NCBI GenBank assembly: GCA_000320545.1 | Contig: ADNK01002394.1 | Span: 1 to 25,587 of the forward strand | DNA length: 25,587 nt | From: Bigelowiella natans CCMP2755 | Lineage: Eukaryota; Cercozoa; Chlorarachniophyceae | Reading direction: 5' to 3' | Shown here: positions 20,325 through 25,587 of the stretch, in pieces | Position numbering within the stretch: position 1 is the stretch's first letter | Layout of the letters: every line of letters begins with the position of its first letter | Made by a program: the position numbers and the translations under genes | The notes under the pieces: model-generated | The model's input: only the letters and a program-made list of their open reading frames with translations | Told to the model about the DNA's origin: nothing | Database searches by the model: none

Positions 20325-20479
20325 GTATATATTTGAAACCGAATTGATACAAATCATTACACATACAACACATAGAGAACAAAGAGGGGTAAGGGGGGAT
20401 GGGAGTAGGAGGGAGCTTCGCAAACCCCAAGCATCCTCCATTTCCTCCTTCCGGTACGCCTTCGATCCGAAAACGCTGT
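8830..20479 (-). CDS. Giant low-complexity protein with a UBA-like segment (about 25 exons)
   Basis: Minus-strand exons, in order of translation: 20479-20426, 20274-20206, 19880-19798, 19644-19605, 19469-19405, 19214-17437 (one internal frame break near 18640-18690), 17220-17094, 16962-16883, 16384-16290, 16174-15940, 15596-15563, 15066-14755, 14521-13358, 13141-13035, 12924-12868, 12671-12594, 12270-12070, 11950-11785, 11595-11529, 11239-11122, 11031-10971, 10695-10579, 10357-10277, 9758-9661, 9372-9275, one unresolved link, then 8901-8830 with a TGA stop. Apart from the frame break and that link, every junction listed is in phase. The product is roughly 1,800 residues, mostly disordered: acidic Glu/Asp runs, Gln, Asn and His runs, and Lys/Arg patches such as KRRKLEEGDG, suggesting a nuclear regulatory or scaffold role. 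Folded-looking parts are an N-terminal module, a helical stretch around exons 17220-16290 and a UBA-like segment. The first exon is not fixed. I do not recognise the whole protein. Confidence 0.72.
9417..9625. repeat. (GA)n and (GGT)n/(GCT)n microsatellites
   Basis: (GA)n at 9418-9452 and a 13-unit GGT run at 9582-9620 followed by GCT units flank the 3' region of the giant gene. In the minus-strand read-through model the GGT run encodes poly-Pro. Confidence 0.9.
11059..11300. repeat. Two (TA)n tracts in adjoining introns
   Basis: (TA)n occupies 11059-11090 and 11270-11300. Both lie in introns of the giant gene, flanking the exon 11239-11122. Confidence 0.9.
11649..11725. repeat. (CA)n joined to (TA)n
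   Basis: About 18 CA units (11654-11689) merge into about 18 TA units (11689-11724) within the intron between exons 11785 and 11595 of the giant gene. Confidence 0.9.
12461..12583. repeat. (GA)n block followed by (CA)n
   Basis: Interrupted GA repeats at 12462-12532 and CA repeats at 12547-12583 fill the intron downstream of the UBA-like exon. The CA block ends only ten bases from the donor at 12593. Confidence 0.9.
12594..12924 (-). other. UBA-like segment of the giant gene (two exons)
   Basis: Exons 12924-12868 and 12671-12594, both in phase 0, encode ATITFEEKKVMEVTTATLS followed by AARQLLEENKNDVVKAISWF and FSKGSH. The pattern V-T-x-A-T...A-R-x-L-L-E-x-N-x-x-D-V-x-x-A-I-x-x-F-F is that of the three-helix UBA-like fold seen at the N-terminus of p47/UBXN-type proteins, which binds ubiquitin. 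It suggests a link to ubiquitin signalling. The assignment rests on pattern only. Confidence 0.55.
13358..14521 (-). other. Acidic low-complexity exon of the giant gene
   Basis: This 1,164-base exon starts NSSTTVFRKEDSAQIVGAVD after the acceptor TTTCTAG. It continues with alternating basic and acidic runs, an 11-residue Asn run and several nuclear-localisation-like clusters (KKKQKKWEKK, KRKRVRSP, IKRRKLEE). The preferred end is the donor GCTG|GTGAGA at 13358, which joins in phase to 13141 (GDAVIMESKRSSRRLRSS). If that donor is not used, the frame runs on through a GAA tract as poly-Glu to a stop near 13280, giving a truncated product. Confidence 0.7.
14755..15066 (-). other. His/Gln-rich exon of the giant gene
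   Basis: The exon opens FWDVAVVHNPSSG, then Asp/Gly-rich sequence, a His/Tyr/Gln-rich block (HYSHQQHYNHQYNHH), YGDYMGIEPP, two Gln runs encoded by TTG/CTG repeats on the plus strand, and ends CDQEWKP before a GTAGCA donor. The entry phase matches the 34-base exon at 15596-15563 and the exit phase matches the acceptor at 14522. Confidence 0.75.
15643..15713. repeat. Higher-order repeat (CATCATCATCATAAT)n
   Basis: A 15-base unit of four CAT and one AAT is repeated about four times without error in an intron of the giant gene. A (GA)n block at 15808-15846 follows. Confidence 0.85.
17437..19214 (-). other. Long low-complexity exon(s) of the giant gene with a frame break
   Basis: The acceptor at 19215-19216 is the first AG in about 190 bases after the donor at 19404, following a long pyrimidine stretch, which supports it strongly. 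The exon begins SQKEGKGRKVGESTNKK and includes AVAYEFYLLDEGGKTCATLK, Pro/Thr-rich sequence and an Asn run. At the (GAG)n tract (18650-18692) the open frame must shift by two to continue into the next long frame (VKKEKGREKEDASIAAMEDK...). The second part is charged, with a Gln run, and ends NRTIYYFSNYPTTK at a GTATGT donor. The shift is either a small purine-rich intron (possible AG|GTCTGC donor at about 18750 to GGAAAG acceptor at about 18643, in phase) or a sequence/assembly indel. Confidence 0.6.
19405..20479 (-). other. N-terminal module of the giant gene (five small exons)
   Basis: Exons 20479-20426, 20274-20206, 19880-19798, 19644-19605 and 19469-19405 are chained by phases 1, 1, 0, 1, 0 with strong donors (GTGAGG, GTAATA, GTAAGT). 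They give a compact sequence including YRKEEMEDAWGILRPKF, NDLPLIGNAIKIG, SFEVTIIDRSTNGTKVHYKD, GRVVKLQ, a basic DPTTAKASRRKNA linker and SLLLEPAQTIILYKGV. The IDRSTNGTKV segment looks like the D-x-S-T-N-G-T strand of an FHA domain. The upstream FHA Gly-Arg and Ser-x-x-His are not visible, and KVHYKDGRV would also suit a Tudor-like barrel. The upstream start may be an ATG at 20592-20594 (MAASRINIQDLL) through a very short intron. Confidence 0.55.
19741..19794. repeat. 54-bp alternating purine-pyrimidine tract
   Basis: AC, GC, CATGCATGCATG, GTGTGT and CATATATA steps alternate without a break. The tract lies three bases from the donor of exon 19880-19798 of the giant gene, and its centre is palindromic (GCATGCATGC). 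Confidence 0.85.
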
Positions 20480-21218
20480 CTGGAACATAGCCCATCAAAT
20501 TAGTCTTGCGACAACACTTTTTTACAATTTTTAAAAGTAATTAAGGACAAAAACAACAAATCTTGGATGTTAATTCGACTTGCGGCCATCGACGTGCAAC
20601 AGGCCTTCCCGCTGTCTTCTCCTAGATCTAGATCTAGATCCACGCGCACAGAAATAAACCGCAGATGGTACGAGTAGCCCATAAGAAAGAAAGAACAGCG
20701 AATTTTTGTGGTGCGACAACGGAAATCTTGTATAGAAAACGGAATATTTCGTACCAATTTATTTTCCGTATTTCTACCCAAAAAAATTAATTTTATAAAT
20801 CGTGGTTATTTATGGCAATTCTGGTCAAAATTTAGCTATTTCCGTTGCAATTTCGACCACGTGTTGTGGTGTCACAGTGCGGCCGCAGGTGTGTCACATG
20901 CGTGTCCTGAGTTGAGGCGAGGGGGGGGGGACAAAGGGGTTCCCTAAACAGATATAGTGCCCAGTTTTTGTTGGTTACGATTTTAATAAGGAAAGAAACA
21001 AGCACGCGTGCATGTACAGGAGAGGTCTAGGCGTGGGAGGGGCAGCAGCTGCCTTAAATAGTTTGTTTTCCAACCTTGTCACAGCAGCCTTTCTTATCTG
21101 GTGAAACACGAAGACACATATACTTGAATCGAGCTGAAAACCTTTGTTTTATTTTTGTAGACTAGCTCCATCGAGACATAGGGAGAATGGGGAGGAAACC
21201 GAGACCAGGGTCGATACG
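20480..21218. promoter_or_regulatory. Divergent 5' spacer between the giant gene and the mS23-like gene
   Basis: This is head-to-head spacing of about 0.7 kb. It contains (CTAGAT)3 at 20622-20639, a poly-G run at 20922-20930 and a possible 5' UTR acceptor (TTTTTGTAG, ending 21160) just before the mS23-like start. A first exon of the giant gene may lie near 20594-20530. Promoter role is inferred from orientation. Confidence 0.35.
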
Positions 21219-21402
21219 ATGGCACAAGTTCAAAAACCCGGTATTCTTCTTCGAAGATTGGGGACTGAGCGACAGGAATTGATCCATTCATTTGTTTCCC
21301 TACAGGAGTCCCTGCTTACACGTGCCAATGAGAAGGTAGCAGGGGGTGTCTTCGAGAGACCAGAATGGTAAACAACTCCTTTTGAACCTGTACTAATATG
21401 TA

Positions 21403-21438
<36 letters not shown>

Positions 21439-22471
21439 TTTACCAATGGGTACTACTTTATCCTAACACATAATACAAAAGGCGTAAAACGTTTGAAGTT
21501 ATATTCTTCCATAATTACATATCGTTGTCATGACCATCATCATCGTAATCATCACCATCATATCATCGTCATCGTTTCGGCCCACCAATATAGGTTTGAT
21601 GCATACCAACGTTATCCCATCGACATTCAAGACATGCATCAACACATGTTCTCCCCTCAAACAAAAGAGCTTTTGGAGGACCAGAAGAACGCTAGGGTTA
21701 CGTTACAGTGTATGCTTTTTAGGATAATATTAGGAAAACACATGATGAGAAAGCGTTGTAGAGAAAACTAGCTTGTTTATGCTTCATATTATCTCTCCAT
21801 AGGTGCCAAGGCAGCACCCGGCGCAAGCCCTTCTGGACAGAATGATGGAAAGAAGGCCGAGCTTCTCTGCCGCGGTTTATGAGGAGGATGGAGGTGTGTG
21901 ATAACTGTTGATTTTATTGTGCGTTGCTGATCCAGAGGGGGGCGGGGGGTTGGGGCTGCGAGAGTACGATTCGTTTGACAACAACGCAATCATGCACAAA
22001 ACCATCTGCTCAGGTGAAGAAAACATGACGCAGAAATACTTCAACAGAATGTATGAGGTAAGAGGAAGGAGAATCTTCAATTATCACATGATGATGATGA
22101 TGATGATGATGATGATGGTGTATGCAGCAATCACATCAGTTGACAATAAAACATAACTCGTAGTCATAGCTACTAATGATAACAAATAAGCTTTTGATTG
22201 CCGCAATTCGTGACATCACACAGTTTCAACTACTTTCAACCCCCCCCCCCCTCCCGACCTTTCTTCCTCTCTCTGATTGCCCATTGTTTTCTGGAAAAAG
22301 CTTCTCGAGGAGGGAGTTCCAGAGGAGAAAGCTTTTTCTAAATGTGACTCCGAGTTCAAGGTGTTGTTACTGTTATATTATTTATTGTTTTTGTTATTGT
22401 TCTTACATGGTATGATATGATTGTTGACCCACACGCAAGAACGTGTACTTGCACCTCTATAGTTGGTAGGG

Positions 22472-22517
<46 letters not shown>

Positions 22518-22611
22518 GAGAGAGAGACTTATATTCATCCACAGTTTTTGAACACGCAGCTGCTGCAATATTATGCCCCCCACTGTAGTGACAACGCAAG
22601 ATTACACACAC

Positions 22612-22657
<46 letters not shown>

Positions 22658-22860
22658 TTTCACAGGCTGAAGAAATGAAACTAGAAAACACGACAGGGTC
22701 AGTTGTATTTGATACATAACGACGGTGGTGGTGATGGTGATTATGACGATGATGATTACAAATGTGAATTGAACATAACTGGCATGGCTCATCATCATCA
22801 GCACTCAAACTGCAGTATTATCTTATTTAAACATAATAGCATGTGCTACCACTACTGAGC

Positions 22861-22894
<34 letters not shown>

Positions 22895-23625
22895 CCTCTT
22901 TGTGAAAATGACGTTCATTTTTGCATTCACCAGATTTTCACTCGGAAAAGGCCGTTTCTATAGTCCCATCCCTTTCGGCGCAGATGACATTGCTGCCTAC
23001 GAGAAGGAGGTGTGTGCTGCAGGAAGGGGAAAGGGAGGGGGGGACACCAAATAAATGATCATGCATGCACACATGAACAGCTTACAACATATGGCCACAC
23101 TACCACTATTACTACTGCAACTATCATATACCTCTGTGTGTTTCATTATCATCATCATCATCATCATCGTCGTCGTCGTCGTGAAATGGTGGATGCTGTT
23201 AGGTTGCTATGTTATACGATCGAAGCAAGTTCTCCTGGGCGCATGATTGGGAGGGGCAGATCTCCAAGCTGCTGCGGATGGGTACCTTTAGTGGGCTGTT
23301 TTGTTGTATACTCACGCACGTCGTTGGCTCTGTTAGATAATCATTTCAAAAATTTAATAATCTGGGGGTTAAAATGATTTATGTCGTATCGTTTTCCTCG
23401 TCGCACATAAAGGCATCACGGAGAGAGAAATGAAGGGAATTCAATCCGAAATGCGGTGAGTGAGCGAGTGCGCAGCACGATGACGATGATGAGTAGTTGG
23501 TAGAAGTGATGAGTAGTTGGTAGAGGTGTTTATCGTGGAGGGTTAAGAGGCAAATGGTACTTTGGGAGTGCCATAATATACTAGTAATTTTTCATTAGAT
23601 TTAAGACGTATGTATTATTGAAGCT

Positions 23626-23666
<41 letters not shown>

Positions 23667-23803
23667 AGTAAGTGCGTGTGTGGTACATTTGATAGATTTG
23701 CAACCGACAACGCTTTGAAGCAAAGCTCTGACTCCATCACGGTATATATCGCACACAACGATGAATGATGATGCATCTTTAAGAATCGTGTTCCCTTCAG
23801 ATA

Positions 23804-23841
<38 letters not shown>

Positions 23842-24253
23842 AAGTACACATTGACCTCATACTGCATTTCAATCTATCTCAGGCAAAAGCCTTCAAGCTC
23901 AGCCTTGGTAACAACATAAATTACCAATGATGCGTCTTAAAGAGAGCGCCTTTTAGACTTCATCAGATTTCAGGAAATTTCCGTGTCATTATCAATGCCT
24001 TCTTGCCTTTTGACTAATCTCGCATTTGCTGCTGCTAACTACTCCTCCTCCTCCTCCTCCTCCTCCTCCTCCTCCTCCTATTCTTCCTCTTCCTCAGGCG
24101 CGTGGATCTTTGAGAACAGAACTGAGTCGACAGCGGAAAAACTTTCATTGGAAGAACATCGGTGCGTGAGTGCCCCTCCCTACCAATAACAGCTCTAGTA
24201 ATAGCAATAACAGCCGGCACTGAAGGACTCGGCAGCATATATGCGTGTAATCA

Positions 24254-24300
<47 letters not shown>

Positions 24301-25277
24301 TCGTGTATGTGGTAATCGTACATAATGAATCGTTGGCTTGTTGGTTGATAGGGAGCTTTGCCATCGGTGTTTGTACGTCGAAGCTGCTCGTGCACGAGCT
24401 GCGAGTCAATTGCGTACAGTGACGCCTGGAGAGACTCATGCCACGACATTGAAGATCATTCTAGGGAAACTACGACAAAAGGACCATTTGAGAAAGGTAG
24501 TCAGTGCTTTGTTGCAAAAGGAGGGGAGGGGGGCAAATTAGCTACATATCAGATATAACTAATGGCATTTTTGGTGAGTTATTTGGTTTTCCCTGAAGAA
24601 GTATGCGTGTATGTTCGAAAAACATGCGTGCTAATGATGCAATCAATGATGCTCCTCCTCCTCCTCCTCCTCCTCCTCCTCCTCCTCCTCCTCCTCCTCC
24701 TCCTCCTCCTCTTTCTCCAGGCACTTCAGAGAGTAGGACTCTTAGACCAAATCACGGACAAGGTGATGGCACTCATGGAAGCTGAGAGGCTCAAGGCGGC
24801 AAGTGACAAGGTGTTCTTTCGTAGCAGCAGCAGTAGTAGTAGGCTGCCTTTACCCACTGATTGTGCGGATAAGATATTGACGACGATGATGATGGTAGTC
24901 GTGGTAGTTAACGAAGGATGTCATGTGAAGGAATAGAAAGGAAAGTGCCTTCAATAAGAATCAGACAGCTTCATTCGTGATAGATACTGATAGACGCATC
25001 CTCCCCCCCCCCCCTCTCTCTCTCTCGGTTCCCCTTCTCTCTTCCTCCTTGGGCATGTGTTTGCTTCGGCGAAAATGTGCACTGATTAGCAGGAGGGTGG
25101 TGCTGACGAGGGGGACCACAAGACGGCCAAGCATGCTACCGACCAGGATGGTGAGAGCATGCAATGCCAACAACGCAACTACCACTCAACTTTGTCCTAG
25201 AGTATCATCAGCTCTCTCAGTTCCATCCTTATATTATCTTACTCAATCACCTAATTGTCGAGCATCTTCGCTCTCCG

Positions 25278-25317
<40 letters not shown>

Positions 25318-25587
25318 ACACACACACACACACACACACAATTATAAGTGCATGTGCGTTTGCCATCAGCGTCTTCCCTCCAATCTCGAGTGCGGGCGCT
25401 CGGATACTTGGAGCGCACGGTGTTGGAGAGTGATGCAGACGATGACACCGCAAATATGATACTGAGGGAAGCTTCAGCTGCTTGTGGTAGTAGTAATAGT
25501 AGTAATAGTAGTTATATTAGTAGTCTCTGTAGTATATACATTTCGATAGAATTAGATGTTGGACTTCCAGCAATTTCACTTAACCCC
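21219..25587 (+). CDS. mS23/Rsm25-like mitoribosomal small-subunit protein, extended, 3'-truncated by the window
   Basis: Exons 21219-21367, 21594-21696, 21803-21893, 21936-22057, 22301-22360, 22666-22697, 22934-23009 (or 23011), 23426 (or 23413)-23455, 23883-23907, 24098-24161, 24352-24496, 24721-24810, 25090-25150 and 25370-25486 all join in phase, giving at least 390 residues. The N-terminal part GGVFERPEWFDAYQRYPID matches the G-x-x-x-x-x-P-x-W-(F/Y)-D-x-Y-x-x-x-P block of mS23. The region NMTQKYFNRMYELLEEG, PEEKAF and EFKAEEMKLEN resembles the later helical part of yeast Rsm25 and animal mS23. Inferred role: small mitoribosomal subunit. No acidic residue precedes Glu at residue 17, but a classic presequence is not obvious. 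The C-terminal half (HRCLYVEAARARAASQLRTV, ALQRVGLLDQITDKVMALME, RVRALGYLERTVLESDADDD) is helical and unfamiliar; it is an extension beyond the usual family length. The final frame is still open at the window edge. Confidence 0.65.
22477..22656. repeat. (GA)n and (TA)n intronic microsatellites
   Basis: (GA)n at 22478-22509, with a shorter block to 22528, and (TA)n at 22617-22655 lie in the intron between exons 22301-22360 and 22666-22697. The TA run ends ten bases before the acceptor. Confidence 0.9.
23488..23527. repeat. Tandem 20-bp direct repeat
   Basis: Two adjacent 20-base copies beginning GATGAGTAGTTGG differ at one base. They lie about 30 bases into the intron after exon 23455 of the mS23-like gene. 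Confidence 0.85.
24041..24096 (+). repeat. (TCC)n microsatellite forming the polypyrimidine tract of an acceptor
   Basis: About 12 TCC units followed by TTCTTCCTCTTCCTCAG lead directly into exon 24098-24161. Confidence 0.85.
24652..24720 (+). repeat. (CTC)n microsatellite forming the polypyrimidine tract of an acceptor
   Basis: About 19 CTC units followed by TTTCTCCAG lead directly into exon 24721-24810. On the minus strand the tract reads as a spurious poly-Gly frame. Confidence 0.85.
25273..25341. repeat. (TC)n joined to (AC)n
   Basis: About 20 TC units (25278-25313) are followed by about 14 AC units (25314-25341) in the intron before exon 25370-25486. Confidence 0.9.

Noticed and set aside
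20426-20479. PP2C phosphatase start suggested by R-K-E-E-M-E-D
   Set aside because: The match is only a MED tripeptide; none of the later PP2C metal-binding motifs follow in the spliced protein.
1-25587. tRNA, rRNA, CRISPR, insertion sequence or retroelement genes
   Set aside because: Scanned by eye for clover-leaf boxes, repeat-spacer arrays, reverse transcriptase or transposase motifs and long terminal repeats; none seen. A covariance-model search could still find a small RNA.

Overview
The window is nuclear DNA from an intron-rich, microsatellite-rich eukaryote. Genes are split by many GT-AG introns of roughly 50-1000 bases. The introns and spacers are full of (TA)n, (GA)n, (CA)n, (CAT)n and (CTT)n tracts, and no bacterial features are visible. 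Gene content (a carotenoid cleavage dioxygenase, a Cdc25/Acr2-type phosphatase, a mitoribosomal-type protein) fits a microbial eukaryote, plausibly an alga or other protist. I cannot name the lineage from sequence alone. All exon models below were built by hand from open frames, splice sites and matching intron phases.

Layout from left to right. (1) 53-256, minus: the inner edge of an unrecognised gene that runs off the left end. (2) 1064-3142, plus: a four-exon, 582-residue carotenoid cleavage dioxygenase with an N-terminal membrane anchor. (3) 5328-5723, minus: a two-exon, 109-residue SAM-domain protein. (4) 6444-7647, plus: a six-exon, about 138-residue rhodanese-fold phosphatase/arsenate reductase with an HC-x5-R loop; one intron holds a near-perfect 36-bp foldback. 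(5) 7648-8829: a non-coding convergent spacer containing an island dense in CTAG and GCATGC. (6) About 8830-20479, minus: a very large gene of about 25 exons encoding a low-complexity, charged protein of roughly 1,800 residues with a UBA-like helical segment and an N-terminal module I do not recognise. (7) 21219 to the right edge, plus: an intron-rich gene whose N-terminal half resembles mitoribosomal protein mS23/Rsm25, with a long extra C-terminus.

The genes strictly alternate in strand (- + - + - +), giving three divergent pairs that share short 5' spacers and two convergent pairs. No metabolic link between neighbours is evident; the arrangement suggests shared promoters rather than a pathway cluster. 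I found no transposon genes, CRISPR arrays, rRNA or tRNA. The most unusual items are the membrane-anchored dioxygenase, the intronic foldback, the CTAG island and the giant low-complexity UBA-like gene.
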